Source: Thermoplasmata archaeon (GTDB lineage: Archaea > Thermoplasmatota > Thermoplasmata > Lutacidiplasmatales > UBA184). Taken from it: a stretch of 39,610 bases of DNA. The stretch is from the NCBI GenBank assembly GCA_022750155.1, contig JAKIWG010000020.1, positions 1-39,610 of the forward strand, written 5' to 3'. Below are positions 16,269 through 24,623 of the stretch, piece by piece. How positions within the stretch are numbered: position 1 is the stretch's first letter; every line of letters begins with the position of its first letter. Below the pieces are notes generated by a model. It ran no database searches. It was given only the letters and a program-made list of their open reading frames with translations, and had not been told where the DNA came from. The position numbers and the translations under genes are program-made.

Positions 16269-16790
16269 CTACAGAATCCGGACCATCAGTTTCTCGTCGA
16301 TGTACTCCCCGTTCCGTTTGACCGCCTTGGGGATCGTTCCGAGGTCCTGGAACCCCAGGCGGAGATACAGCCGATGAGCCCCCTCGTTCGTCGAAAACAC
16401 GCCGAGCCGGACGACCTCGAACGTTCCGCGGCACCGCTCGAGAGTGGCTTCCATCAGGGCCCGCCCCACCCCTCGGCCCCGGTGGCCGCGCCGGACGAGG
16501 ATACCGAGAACGCCGACGTGGCCGGTCTCGGAGTTCGGGCTAGGTCCCGCGCGCTCCACCGTGCAGAGGCCGATCGCGTGGCCATCCTCCTCGGCCACGA
16601 CGGCGAGGAGACTCCCGGCGGCCGCGGCGCGCAGGACCCCCTGGAACCAGGCCACCTCGATCTCGGGCGGCGGTGGCTCGTGTTCTAGGGGCACCCCGAT
16701 GGAGACTCCCTCGGCCCGCTCCTGGTAGCAGGCGTAGTAGTTCTCGCTCAGATCGTCGTAGTCCCCGGGCCGAATGTCGCGGAGGATCAC
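16269..16790 (-). CDS. GNAT-family N-acetyltransferase
   Basis: The 173-residue protein fits a single GNAT domain. The acetyl-CoA pyrophosphate loop is GHVGVLGILVRRGHRGRGVGRALM (key part R-x-x-R-G-x-G at about 98-110). It is followed by a helix and the YLRLGFQDLGTI strand-loop typical of motif B. The substrate cannot be read from sequence; RimI-like protein acetylation or small-amine acetylation are both possible. The start is GTG 16790, about 25 nt from the TATA-like ATTAGATATG. It converges with pyrD with only 18 nt between the stops and diverges from pyrK, so it interrupts what is commonly a pyrD-pyrK pair. Confidence 0.88.
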   Translation of the reverse strand: MILRDIRPGDYDDLSENYYACYQERAEGVSIGVPLEHEPPPPEIEVAWFQGVLRAAAAGSLLAVVAEEDGHAIGLCTVERAGPSPNSETGHVGVLGILVRRGHRGRGVGRALMEATLERCRGTFEVVRLGVFSTNEGAHRLYLRLGFQDLGTIPKAVKRNGEYIDEKLMVRIL

Positions 16791-16810
16791 AGCTCACTTC
16801 ACGCGCCGCG

Positions 16811-16820
16811 CATATCTAAT
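16811..16820 (-). promoter_or_regulatory. TATA box of GNAT gene
   Basis: Minus-strand ATTAGATATG centred about 25 nt before GTG 16790, predicting a leaderless mRNA. Confidence 0.5.
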
Positions 16821-16869
16821 CCGGTGCCCCGGGCCCCGCACGCTCCGGCGGGCGGCGGGAGGGGACTCG

Positions 16870-16877
16870 CTTTTACC
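16870..16877 (+). promoter_or_regulatory. TATA box of pyrK
   Basis: CTTTTACC, centred 26 nt before the pyrK GTG at 16899, fits a leaderless transcript and decides the start: the open frame extends further upstream but across this box. Confidence 0.55.
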
Positions 16878-16898
16878 TTGCTCGCTACCCGAGCGACC

Positions 16899-17672
16899 GT
16901 GAGGTCCGTCTGTACGGTCTCCGAACGGGTCCAGGAGACTCCGAGCACGATCACCCTGCGCTTCGACTACCCCGGGATCGCCCGCCCCGGTCAGTTCGTC
17001 ATGATCTGGGTCCCGGGGGACGACGAGCTGCCCATGTCCCTCTCGTACGTGGGCGATCGAAAGGGCGTCACGGTCAAGGTGATGGGGGAGACCAGTCGGC
17101 GGATGCAGGGGATCCCCGTCGGGGCGAAGGTCGGCATCCGGGGTCCATACGGTAACGCGTTCGACCTGCGCCCTCCCCGCATCCTGATCGTCGCGGGAGG
17201 ATCCGGCGCCGCCGTCCTCGCGCCGGCCGCCGAGGCGGCGAAGGAGAACGGGGCGGAGCTGTGCGTGGCCTTGGGAGCGACGACCGCCTCCGAGTTGCTG
17301 TTCGACCAACGGTTCCAGGCGATGGGAGCGCGGGTCTTCCGCTCCACCGACGACGGGAGCGTCGGCCAGAAGGGGTATGTCACGGGGGTGGCGGCGGAGC
17401 TGATCGCCGCCCGCCCGTTCGACGCGGTATGGACGTGCGGACCCGAGGTGATGATGCAGAAGGTGATCCGGGCCGCCGAGCCCGCGGGCGTCCCGGTCTT
17501 CTGCTCGGTGGAACGGCACATGAAGTGTGCGCGGGGCCTGTGCGACGCATGCTCGCTCGGACCCTACCACGTGTGCGTGGACGGCCCCGTGTTTCCTGCG
17601 CCCGCGCTCACCCTCCTCGACGAATTCGGGGCGTTCAAACGCGACCCCGCGGGCCGACGCGTTCGCGCGTGA
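16899..17672 (+). CDS. pyrK: Dihydroorotate dehydrogenase electron-transfer subunit
   Basis: The 257-residue protein has the ferredoxin-NADP reductase fold of PyrK. An FAD-binding barrel carries PGQFVMIWVPG and PMSLSY near 28-50. The NAD(P)-binding part has ILIVAGGSGAAVLAP near 97-110 and WTCGPEVMM near 180. A C-terminal Cys cluster in HMKCARGLCDACSLG and the later VCVDGPVF holds a 2Fe-2S centre (C-x4-C-x2-C-x7-C). It passes electrons from PyrD's FMN to NAD. GTG 16899 is set by the TATA spacing and by the MRSVCTVSERVQ beginning. Being 650 nt away from pyrD with its own promoter is unusual; the subunits must be balanced from separate transcripts. Confidence 0.92.
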   Translation: MRSVCTVSERVQETPSTITLRFDYPGIARPGQFVMIWVPGDDELPMSLSYVGDRKGVTVKVMGETSRRMQGIPVGAKVGIRGPYGNAFDLRPPRILIVAGGSGAAVLAPAAEAAKENGAELCVALGATTASELLFDQRFQAMGARVFRSTDDGSVGQKGYVTGVAAELIAARPFDAVWTCGPEVMMQKVIRAAEPAGVPVFCSVERHMKCARGLCDACSLGPYHVCVDGPVFPAPALTLLDEFGAFKRDPAGRRVRA

Positions 17673-17700
17673 TCCCGCTCGGCGCCGTCGAAGCTCCATA

Positions 17701-17710
17701 GATTTTTACC
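17701..17710 (+). promoter_or_regulatory. TATA box of first small membrane protein
   Basis: GATTTTTACC centred about 26 nt before ATG 17732, predicting leaderless transcription. Confidence 0.5.
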
Positions 17711-17731
17711 CCTCGACCCGGTGCCGGGCCC

Positions 17732-18220
17732 ATGCGCCGCAGGCTCGTCGTGGCGGGCGCGGTGCTCCTGGCGGCGGGCGTCCTCCTGTTCGTCGTCTCC
17801 ATGGTCCTCTCCACCACCGTCAGCATTCCCGCATCGCCGCAGGCACAGACCCTCGACGGGCTCCGCGCCTTCGGGTCGGCGACGATGCAGGTCCACTGGT
17901 CGGGCGGGGTCGCCACGACGGTGGTCCATGTCCTGCGCTGCCCCTCTTCGAATTGCACGGTCGGCGACGTGGAGGTGGGCAACGCCACCGGAGCGTCCGG
18001 CACGATCGTGGTGGGGGTCGTGGGCGGGGGGAGCTACGCGCTCACCGTCACGGGTCCGGCGGCCAACGTCACCGCCTCGATCAACCTGATCGGCGTCACC
18101 CCGCTCGGCCTGGTCGGAATGGCGGTGCTGCTCGCGGGGATCGGGCTCATCGCGATCGCGGTCCGAAAGCCGCCGGGTCCCGTCCCCCCCGCGGTCGTCG
18201 GGCCTCCCCCCACGCCCTGA
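17732..18220 (+). CDS. Two-TM membrane protein with short extracytoplasmic domain (paralogue of next gene)
   Basis: The 162-residue product starts with a hydrophobic helix (VVAGAVLLAAGVLLFVVSMVL) acting as signal anchor. A roughly 80-residue Thr/Val/Gly-rich beta domain follows with a Cys pair (LRCPSSNCTVG), then a second helix (GLVGMAVLLAGIGLIAIAV) and a Pro-rich cytoplasmic tail. The same layout and a similar segment (TMQVHWSGGV...VLRCPSSNC against TLAVSWSGAA...VYKCTSSSC) occur in the following gene, so the two are tandem duplicates that diverged. The domain resembles an Ig-like fold in composition only. Function unknown; an envelope-located sensor or scaffold is possible. Confidence 0.78.
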   Translation: MRRRLVVAGAVLLAAGVLLFVVSMVLSTTVSIPASPQAQTLDGLRAFGSATMQVHWSGGVATTVVHVLRCPSSNCTVGDVEVGNATGASGTIVVGVVGGGSYALTVTGPAANVTASINLIGVTPLGLVGMAVLLAGIGLIAIAVRKPPGPVPPAVVGPPPTP

Positions 18221-18278
18221 CCTCCCGCACGGAGCCGCGCGGCAGGGCGGCGGCGCACGCCGGAACGGAAAAGCCAAG

Positions 18279-18287
18279 GCTTTTGAC
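18279..18287 (+). promoter_or_regulatory. TATA box of second small membrane protein
   Basis: GCTTTTGAC centred 26 nt before ATG 18309, so this paralogue has its own promoter rather than relying on the first gene. Confidence 0.5.
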
Positions 18288-18308
18288 GACCCGTCCCTAC
18301 CGCCCGTC

Positions 18309-19085
18309 ATGCGCAAGGGGATCCTCATCGTCGGCATCGTTCTCGTGGTGCTCGGTCTCGTCGCGGTGGCCCTGCCCCTCGCGACGGCGACCCAATCCTA
18401 CGCGCTCGACCCGGCTCACCCGCTCGCCTACTCGCCCACGACCCTTGTCACCTCCGGCACCCTCGCGGTGTCGTGGTCCGGGGCCGCCTCCGGCGCGACG
18501 GTCGCGGTCTACAAGTGCACCAGCTCTTCGTGCCAAAGCACGACCAGCTCCACCCCGATCGCGTCGGGAACCGGTTCATCCGGCAGCTTCAGCCTGTCGG
18601 TCTCGCCGGGCAGTACCTACGAGATCAATCAGACCGGCAACACCGAGTTCCTGCTCTCCCTCCAGACGACGGGACTGGCGTTCGCCCAGGTCATCGGCGC
18701 CGCCCTCCTCGTCGTGGGAGCGATCGTGGCCGTCCTCGGATACCGCGCGGCCGCCAAGCCCCGGGCCGCGGCACCGGCGGAAACCGAGACGGACGAGCAG
18801 GTCATGCGGCCGGGTTCCGAGGCCCCGACCCCCCTACCGCCGTCGGAACCCACGTCGGAGGACGAGGAACGGGCCCGGTACGTCCTGCCCGCCTCGCAAT
18901 CCCAGGCCACCGCGGAAGGCGTGCCGATCGTGATCCCGGCCCGGCCCTCGAGTTCGGATACCCCGCCGCCGACCGCACCGGGCCAGATCCCGCCGATCCG
19001 CTGCGCCTCGTGCGGGACGTGGAACGAACCTTGGCTCGACAGCTGCCGATGGTGCAAGCGTGCCCTCACCTCGACCGGGCACTAG
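18309..19085 (+). CDS. Two-TM membrane protein with cytoplasmic zinc ribbon
   Basis: The 258-residue protein has an N-terminal helix (GILIVGIVLVVLGLVAVAL), an outer domain with a Cys pair (YKCTSSSC), and a second helix near 118-140 (FAQVIGAALLVVGAIVAVLGY). A long Pro/Glu/Ser-rich cytoplasmic linker leads to a C-terminal zinc ribbon, RCASCGTWNEPW...DSCRWCKRAL (C-x2-C-x10-C-x2-C). The first two-thirds match the upstream gene in architecture; the linker and ribbon are extra. With one helix in and one out, the ribbon faces the cytoplasm, where it could bind a partner protein. No named family is recognised. ATG 18309 is supported by the TATA box 26 nt upstream. Confidence 0.78.
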   Translation: MRKGILIVGIVLVVLGLVAVALPLATATQSYALDPAHPLAYSPTTLVTSGTLAVSWSGAASGATVAVYKCTSSSCQSTTSSTPIASGTGSSGSFSLSVSPGSTYEINQTGNTEFLLSLQTTGLAFAQVIGAALLVVGAIVAVLGYRAAAKPRAAAPAETETDEQVMRPGSEAPTPLPPSEPTSEDEERARYVLPASQSQATAEGVPIVIPARPSSSDTPPPTAPGQIPPIRCASCGTWNEPWLDSCRWCKRALTSTGH

Positions 19086-19094
19086 GCTCGTTTT

Positions 19095-19114
19095 CCGGGC
19101 CCTAGAACGCCCGG
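19095..19114 (+). terminator. Hairpin after zinc-ribbon membrane protein
   Basis: CCGGGC (19095-19100) pairs with GCCCGG (19109-19114) around an eight-base loop, ten bases past the stop and just after a TTTT run. It lies before the pyrG promoter. Confidence 0.35.
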
Positions 19115-19148
19115 TCGCCTAGCCGTTTCACGTCCCGGCGACGCAGAG

Positions 19149-19154
19149 TTTAAG
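19149..19154 (+). promoter_or_regulatory. TATA-like box of pyrG
   Basis: TTTAAG within GAGTTTAAGCC, centred about 38 nt before ATG 19189; predicts a leader of about 12 nt for the pyrG-aspS-mcm transcript. Confidence 0.45.
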
Positions 19155-19188
19155 CCGCCCCTCCGCTACCAGAGTTCGAGTTCGTTAC

Positions 19189-20823
19189 ATGAAGGTCATT
19201 GCCGTGAGCGGCGGAGTGATTTCCGGCCTCGGCAAGGGGATCACCACCTCCTCTCTCGGTCGTCTCCTCAAAGCCCGGGGCATCCCGGTGACGATCATCA
19301 AGATCGACCCGTACCTGAACGTGGACGCGGGGACGATGAATCCCTACCAGCACGGGGAGGTGTTCGTCCTCGACGACGGCACCGAGGCCGACCTCGACCT
19401 CGGGAACTACGAGCGGTTCCTGGGGCAGAGCCTCGTCGGCACCCACAACCTGACCACCGGGAAGATCTACCGCTCGGTCATCGAGAAGGAACGTCGCGGG
19501 GACTTCCTCGGGAACACCGTCCAGATCATCCCCCACGTGACGGGCGAGATCAAGCGGGCGATCCGCGAGGTCGCCCAGGCCGCCGGCGCGGAGGTCGCGC
19601 TCGTCGAGGTGGGCGGGACCGTCGGCGACATCGAGTCGATGCCGTTCCTCGAGGCGCTCCGAGAGCTTTCCTACGAGCTCGGCGAGGGACACATGGCGTT
19701 CGTCCACACGACGCTGGTGCCGGTCGTCGGTCCGGTGGGCGAGGCGAAGACCAAGCCGACGCAGCATTCGGTTCGGGAGCTGCGCGCGATCGGGATCCGG
19801 CCGACGATGATCGTGGCGCGGGGGCCTGCTCCGCTCTCCCCGGACATCAAGGCGAAGATCTCCCTGTTCTGCGACGTCCCTCCCGAAGCCGTGATCTCTG
19901 TCCCCGACCAGCCGACGATCTATGAGGTGCCCCTCCTTCTCGAGGCGCAGGGCGTGGGCCAGCATCTCACCAAGCTATTGGGACTGCCGGACCGCGTGCC
20001 GGACTACACCGCGTGGAAGGAGTTCCTCGCCACGTACCGCAAGGGCGAGGGCCACGTCGAGGTCGCCGTCGTGGGAAAGTACACCGAACTACGCGACGCG
20101 TACCTCTCGCACATCGAGGCGTTCCACCACGTCCAGGGACGCCTCGGAGCGACCATCCACCTGCAGTGGTACGACGCCGACGACCTGCCCCGCAATCCGG
20201 GCGCCCTCGCGCGGCTTCGCCGCTCCGACGCGATCCTGGTCCCGGGCGGCTTCGGCTCCCGCGGCGTCGAGGGGAAGGCGATCGCGATCCAGATCGCGCG
20301 AGACCAGCCGATCCCGTTCCTCGGCGTCTGCTACGGCTTCCAGATGGCCGCCGTGGAGTTCGCCCGCCACGCGCTCAACCTCGCGCAGGCGAACACCACC
20401 GAGGTCGACCCGCACACCCCGGACCCCGTCGTCTGCCTGCTGGAGGAGCAGAAGGGGGTGGCCGGGCTCGGAGGCACGATGCGCCTCGGGGCCCAACGGG
20501 TCCTGTTGACCCCGGGCTCCCGGATCTCGGAGGTCTACGGTCGCACCGAGATCTGGGAGCGCCACCGTCACCGATACGAGATCAATCCGGCGTACCTCGA
20601 CCGCTTCCGCGAGCACGGTCTCCAGGTTTCCGGGCGGTCCCCCGACGGGCGCGTCGAGGTACTCGAGCTGCCGGATCATCCGTTCTTCTTAGGGGTGCAG
20701 TTCCACCCCGAGTTCCTCTCCCGACCCGAGGCCCCGCACCCGCTCTACCTCGAGCTGGTACGATCGGCGCTCGCGCGTAAGGAGGTGCCGGCCGCTGTCG
20801 CCTCCCCGCCGGCTGTCACGTGA
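19189..20823 (+). CDS. pyrG: CTP synthase (glutamine-hydrolysing)
   Basis: The 544-residue enzyme makes CTP from UTP, ATP and glutamine. The synthetase domain opens with [20 protein letters not shown] (P-loop) and has [19 protein letters not shown] near 40 and [14 protein letters not shown] near 142. The class I glutaminase half has FLGVCYGFQ with nucleophile Cys381, and FHPEF with His506 and Glu508 of the triad. Length equals the usual 530-550. ATG 19189 directly precedes the conserved KVIAVSGGV start. Its last codons carry a strong ribosome-binding sequence (AAGGAGGTG at 20779-20787), and its end overlaps the probable start of aspS. It is the first gene of a plus-strand run aspS-mcm. Confidence 0.97.
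   Translation: MKVIAVSGGVISGLGKGITTSSLGRLLKARGIPVTIIKIDPYLNVDAGTMNPYQHGEVFVLDDGTEADLDLGNYERFLGQSLVGTHNLTTGKIYRSVIEKERRGDFLGNTVQIIPHVTGEIKRAIREVAQAAGAEVALVEVGGTVGDIESMPFLEALRELSYELGEGHMAFVHTTLVPVVGPVGEAKTKPTQHSVRELRAIGIRPTMIVARGPAPLSPDIKAKISLFCDVPPEAVISVPDQPTIYEVPLLLEAQGVGQHLTKLLGLPDRVPDYTAWKEFLATYRKGEGHVEVAVVGKYTELRDAYLSHIEAFHHVQGRLGATIHLQWYDADDLPRNPGALARLRRSDAILVPGGFGSRGVEGKAIAIQIARDQPIPFLGVCYGFQMAAVEFARHALNLAQANTTEVDPHTPDPVVCLLEEQKGVAGLGGTMRLGAQRVLLTPGSRISEVYGRTEIWERHRHRYEINPAYLDRFREHGLQVSGRSPDGRVEVLELPDHPFFLGVQFHPEFLSRPEAPHPLYLELVRSALARKEVPAAVASPPAVT
20779..20787 (+). promoter_or_regulatory. Shine-Dalgarno sequence inside the end of pyrG
   Basis: AAGGAGGTG is an unusually strong ribosome-binding sequence for this window. 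No ATG, GTG or TTG in the aspS frame lies at proper distance; the in-frame codon 8 nt downstream is CTG (20795), and another CTG is at 20813. It may serve translation of aspS from a CTG. Confidence 0.4.
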
Positions 20824-22105
20824 ACTTCCGCCGCTCGACGGCCAGGGGGTCCGGATCGCCGGGCACCTCGAGGATTATCGGGCGCTCGGTGGGGTCGCGT
20901 TCGCGCTCGTCCGCGATGTGAGCGGCACGACCCAGGTCACGCTGAAGAAGGGGGTCACCGACCCGGCCCTGTTCGACCTGGTGGGCGGAGTCTCCCGCGA
21001 GTCCCTGATCGAGGTCGAAGGGACCGTCCACCGCTCCGAGCGGGCGAACCGCGGCGTGGAGCTCCTGCCGACGTCGATCACCGTCGGGACCCGGGCCGAC
21101 GTGCCGCTGCCGCTCGGCGTCGTCGACAAGGTCGGGGCGGACCTCGACACCCGGCTCAACCACCGCGTCCTCGACCTCCGCAAACCGGCGGTCCGGCAGG
21201 TGTTCGAGCTTCGGGCGGCGCTCCTCGAAGGGTTTCGGGCGTCGTTCACCCGCCGCGGGTTCCTCGAGGTGGAGACGCCGAAGCTCCTCAAGCAGGGAGC
21301 GGAGGGCGGGGCGACGCTCTTCGGGGTGGACTACTTCGAGACCCGAGCGTTCCTCGCGCAGAGCCCGCAACTGTACAAGCAGATGCTGATGGGCGCGGGA
21401 TTCGAGAGGGTCTTCGAGATCGCCCCGGCGTTCCGTGCGGAGCCCTCCGACACGGTCCGCCACATCACGGAGTTCACGAGCCTCGACGGGGAGATGGCGT
21501 ACATCGAGGGGGCGGACGAGCTCCGGGCCACCCTGGAGGGAGTCCTGGTCGAGGTCGTCCAAGCGGCCCGGGATCGGCTCACCGCGAGCGGGAACCCCCT
21601 CGCCGCTCGCCTCCCGGAACCGAAGACGCCGTTCCCGCGGATCCCATTCGACCGTTGCGAGGAGTGGCTCGGCCGGGCCGGGGCGCAGCTCGACCTCGGT
21701 ACCGAGGACGAGAAGAAGATCGGCGAGTTCGCGGAGAAGGAGTTCCAGGCGCCTTTCTACTTCATCACGGATTTCCCGACCCAGGTCAAGGCCCTGACGT
21801 TCTACGCGGCCCGGAAGGACGACGACCCGACCCGGACCGGCTACTTCGACCTCGACTTCCGCGGGCTCGAGCTCGCGAGCGGGGGGCCGCGGGAGCACCG
21901 GATCGACCGGTTGACGGCCAACATCCGCTCAGCCGGGCTCGACCCCGCGGCGTTCTCCGGATATCTCGAGGCGTTCCGCTACGGAATGCCCCCCCACGGA
22001 GGATGGGGGTTCGGCATCGACCGGTTCGTCCAGGCGATGGCCGGCCTCGGAAACGTCCGCGAGGCCCGGCTGTTCCCCCGCGACCGATATCGGCTGGAGC
22101 CGTAG
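20813..22105 (+). CDS. aspS: Aspartyl-tRNA synthetase (archaeal type), apparent CTG start
   Basis: Class II synthetase charging tRNA(Asp). Numbered from CTG 20813 it has 430 residues, the normal archaeal length. The anticodon-binding OB fold begins [18 protein letters not shown] and continues [13 protein letters not shown]. Motif 1 lies near 149 ([10 protein letters not shown]), with the SPQLYKQ aspartate-site segment; motif 2 is near 207 ([19 protein letters not shown]) and motif 3 near 398 ([11 protein letters not shown]). The first canonical start in frame is GTG 20918, which would remove about 35 residues of the OB fold. Upstream codons contain no ATG/GTG/TTG; CTG 20813 or CTG 20795 (8 nt after an SD) are the best candidates. 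Whether it also misacylates tRNA(Asn) cannot be decided here. MCM follows after 12 nt. Confidence 0.93.
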   Translation: MSRELPPLDGQGVRIAGHLEDYRALGGVAFALVRDVSGTTQVTLKKGVTDPALFDLVGGVSRESLIEVEGTVHRSERANRGVELLPTSITVGTRADVPLPLGVVDKVGADLDTRLNHRVLDLRKPAVRQVFELRAALLEGFRASFTRRGFLEVETPKLLKQGAEGGATLFGVDYFETRAFLAQSPQLYKQMLMGAGFERVFEIAPAFRAEPSDTVRHITEFTSLDGEMAYIEGADELRATLEGVLVEVVQAARDRLTASGNPLAARLPEPKTPFPRIPFDRCEEWLGRAGAQLDLGTEDEKKIGEFAEKEFQAPFYFITDFPTQVKALTFYAARKDDDPTRTGYFDLDFRGLELASGGPREHRIDRLTANIRSAGLDPAAFSGYLEAFRYGMPPHGGWGFGIDRFVQAMAGLGNVREARLFPRDRYRLEP

Positions 22106-22117
22106 GAGCGAAGGAGC

Positions 22118-24241
22118 ATGGTCGTCGCCAGTCGGACCCTCCCCGCACCCCCGGAGTTCGTCAGTCGTTGGGTGGCGATCCTGGAGGAGGGGGAGCTCCG
22201 CCCCCGGATCATGGAGCTCGCGGACCGATTCCCCGAGGAGCGGTCGCTCACCGTGCCGTTCTCCCTCATCGAGGGAGTCGACACGGGGCTCGCCGACGTG
22301 CTGCTGGAGCGACCGGAAGAGGTCCTCACCTCCGGCCAGAAGGCGATGCGCGAGCTGCTGCCCGTCGCCGGCCCGGAGGCCGAAGGCCTCAGGATCCGCG
22401 TCACCGGCCTCCCCCCCACCGCGCGCTCGGTGATCCGTGAGGTCCGGGAAGCGGACCTCAACCGGTTCATCGCGATCGACGGGATCGTGCGCAAGGCGAC
22501 GGAGGTCCGGCCGCAGATCCGAGAGGCGGTCTTCTCCTGCATCGCGTGCCGCCACGAGATCCACGAGACGCAGGAGGACGGTTCGATGGTCTTCCGGGAG
22601 CCGCTCGAGTGCGACGTGGCCCAGGGAGGCTGCGGGAAACCGGCGGGGCGGACCCGATTCCGGCTTCTACCGGAGAAGTCGACCTACGTCGACTCCCAGC
22701 GGATCGAGATCCAGGAGAATCCCGAGACCCTGAAGGGGGGCGCGCACCCGCAGGGGATGACCGTGCTGCTCACCGAGGACCTGACCGGTCACGTGATCCC
22801 GGGCAACCGGGTCGTCGCGAACGGGGTATTGAAGAGCCTCCAGCGGGCCACCCAGAGCCGCGGCGGCGTCGTCCGGAGCGTCACCTTCGACCTGATGATC
22901 GTCGGCAATTCGCTCGAATTCAAGAAGACCGAGTTCGACGACATCCCCATCACCGAGGAGGAGGAGCGTCTCTTCCTCCGGTTCAAGGACGACCCGGCGA
23001 TCGTCGACAAGGTCGTCCTCAGCCTCGCCCCGACGATCAAGGGGATGGAGGAGGAGAAGGAGGCGATCGCCCTCCAGCTGTTCGGCGGGGTCGAGAAGCG
23101 GCACCCGGACGGGGTCCGGGTCCGCGGCGACATCCACGTGCTCCTCGTCGGCGACCCGGGGACGGCCAAGAGCCAACTCCTTCGCTACGTCGCCGACGTC
23201 GCCCCGCGGGGCGTCTACACGAGCGGCAAGGGGACGACGGCGGCCGGACTCACCGCCGCGGCCGTGAAGGACGACTTCGCGGGAGGGCGATGGGTGCTCG
23301 AGGCGGGGATGCTCGTCCTCGCCGACGGCGGGATCGCCGTCGTCGACGAGCTCGACAAGATGACGCCGGAGGACCGGTCGGCGATGCACGAGGCGCTCGA
23401 GCAGCAGACGGTCTCCGTATCGAAGGCCGGGATCACGGCGACGCTCAACGCCCGGTGTCCGGTCCTCGCCGCCGCGAACCCGAAGTGGGGCCGGTTCACG
23501 CGCGACAAGCCGATCTCCGAACAGATCGACCTGCCGCCGACCCTGCTCTCGCGCTTCGACGTGATCTATTCGATCCAGGACAAGCCCGACCAGAAGAAGG
23601 ACCGGATCCTCGCCAACCGCATCCTCGCCTCCCACCGGGAGGGGGAGGCCCGGGCCGCCGCCTTCGGGTTCCCTTCGGCGACCCTCGCGGGCGCGGGGGT
23701 CCCGTTCCCCGCCGACCTGCTGAGGAAGTACATCGCCTACGCGCGGCGCACGATCCGGCCCGTGCTCTCCGACGAGGCGCTCCAGACGCTGGAGGACTTC
23801 TACGTCAGCGTTCGCAAGGGGGGCGAAGAGCCCGATTCGCCGGTGCCGATCACGGCGAGGCAGCTCGAGGCCCTCGTGCGGCTGAGCGAGGCGTGCGCGA
23901 AGGCCCGCCTCTCCCCGGTCGTCAGCATGGAGGATGCGACGCGCGCCACGAAGATCGTCGAGGGGTTCCTCAAGCGGGTCTCCACCGCGGAGGGGAAGCT
24001 CGACATCGACATCCTCGCCACGGGCGTGAGCCACAGCCAGCGCGAGCGTCTCGATGTGGTGACGGAGGTCATGCGCGGCCTCCAGGACGAGAAGGGGGCG
24101 TTCACGATCGACGAGGTGAAGGACCGCTGCGAGCGCCAGGGGATCCCCCCGGCGCGCACGGAGGCCCTGTTCCACGCGCTCCGCAACCAGGGCGAAGTGA
24201 TGGAGTCGCGGCCCGGGGTCTGGCAGCTCGTGCGGTTCTAG
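22118..24241 (+). CDS. mcm: Replicative helicase MCM
   Basis: The 707-residue protein contains the N-terminal DNA-binding region with a zinc site (Cys141-x2-Cys144 and the later Cys-x6-Cys in LECDVAQGGCGK). Next is the allosteric and beta-hairpin region, then the AAA core: Walker A GDPGTAKSQ near 345, Walker B VVDELDKM near 407, arginine finger LLSRFD near 476. A winged-helix domain ends it (FTIDEVKDRCERQGI...GVWQLVRF). It unwinds DNA 3' to 5' at the fork as a hexamer. No intein is inserted at the Walker A site. It is the third gene of the pyrG-aspS-mcm run, starting 12 nt after aspS with GAAGGAG just upstream of ATG. Confidence 0.97.
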   Translation: MVVASRTLPAPPEFVSRWVAILEEGELRPRIMELADRFPEERSLTVPFSLIEGVDTGLADVLLERPEEVLTSGQKAMRELLPVAGPEAEGLRIRVTGLPPTARSVIREVREADLNRFIAIDGIVRKATEVRPQIREAVFSCIACRHEIHETQEDGSMVFREPLECDVAQGGCGKPAGRTRFRLLPEKSTYVDSQRIEIQENPETLKGGAHPQGMTVLLTEDLTGHVIPGNRVVANGVLKSLQRATQSRGGVVRSVTFDLMIVGNSLEFKKTEFDDIPITEEEERLFLRFKDDPAIVDKVVLSLAPTIKGMEEEKEAIALQLFGGVEKRHPDGVRVRGDIHVLLVGDPGTAKSQLLRYVADVAPRGVYTSGKGTTAAGLTAAAVKDDFAGGRWVLEAGMLVLADGGIAVVDELDKMTPEDRSAMHEALEQQTVSVSKAGITATLNARCPVLAAANPKWGRFTRDKPISEQIDLPPTLLSRFDVIYSIQDKPDQKKDRILANRILASHREGEARAAAFGFPSATLAGAGVPFPADLLRKYIAYARRTIRPVLSDEALQTLEDFYVSVRKGGEEPDSPVPITARQLEALVRLSEACAKARLSPVVSMEDATRATKIVEGFLKRVSTAEGKLDIDILATGVSHSQRERLDVVTEVMRGLQDEKGAFTIDEVKDRCERQGIPPARTEALFHALRNQGEVMESRPGVWQLVRF

Positions 24242-24326
24242 GCCCGCGAGCCGTCGGGCCAGTCCTGATAACCTCGCTCGGTCGTCCGGGGTCCGGGAGC
24301 GGGTCGAGTTGACGGGCCGCGTAGTG

Positions 24327-24623
24327 ATGCGGGTCCATCGGGTCCGGGCCGAGCTGGTCGTCGCCGCGTGCGACGAGGAGCTCATCGGGCGCACGCTCCC
24401 GGTAGGGAACGGTGGCCACACGGTGACGATCTCCTCCCACTTCTACGGCGAACGGGCCGTCTCCGACGAGGAGCTAGTGTGGGCGCTCCACCGGGCGACC
24501 ATCGTCAACCTGCTCGGGGAGCGCGTGATGGCCGTCGCGCGACGCGAGGGGCTCATCGGACCGGAGGGCGCCGGATCGCTCGGGGGGGTACCGCATGCCG
24601 AGATCATCAGCGTCCCGGAGTGA
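24327..24623 (+). CDS. DUF424 family protein
   Basis: A product of about 98 residues beginning MRVHRVRAELVVAACDEELIGRTL, with SEELVWALHRATIVNLLGERVMAVARREGLI in the middle and a C-terminal HAEIISVPE. This matches the archaeal DUF424 family (COG2412) in length and pattern; the family sits near translation and RNA genes but has no established function. ATG 24327 fits the family start; an in-frame GTG at 24324 and TTG at 24309 would add a few residues. Its 3' end overlaps the NMD3 gene by 29 nt, so the two are translationally linked. Confidence 0.82.
   Translation: MRVHRVRAELVVAACDEELIGRTLPVGNGGHTVTISSHFYGERAVSDEELVWALHRATIVNLLGERVMAVARREGLIGPEGAGSLGGVPHAEIISVPE

Noticed and set aside
22118-24241. 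Intein in MCM
   Set aside because: The Walker A and surrounding sequence are continuous and the length of 707 residues is normal.
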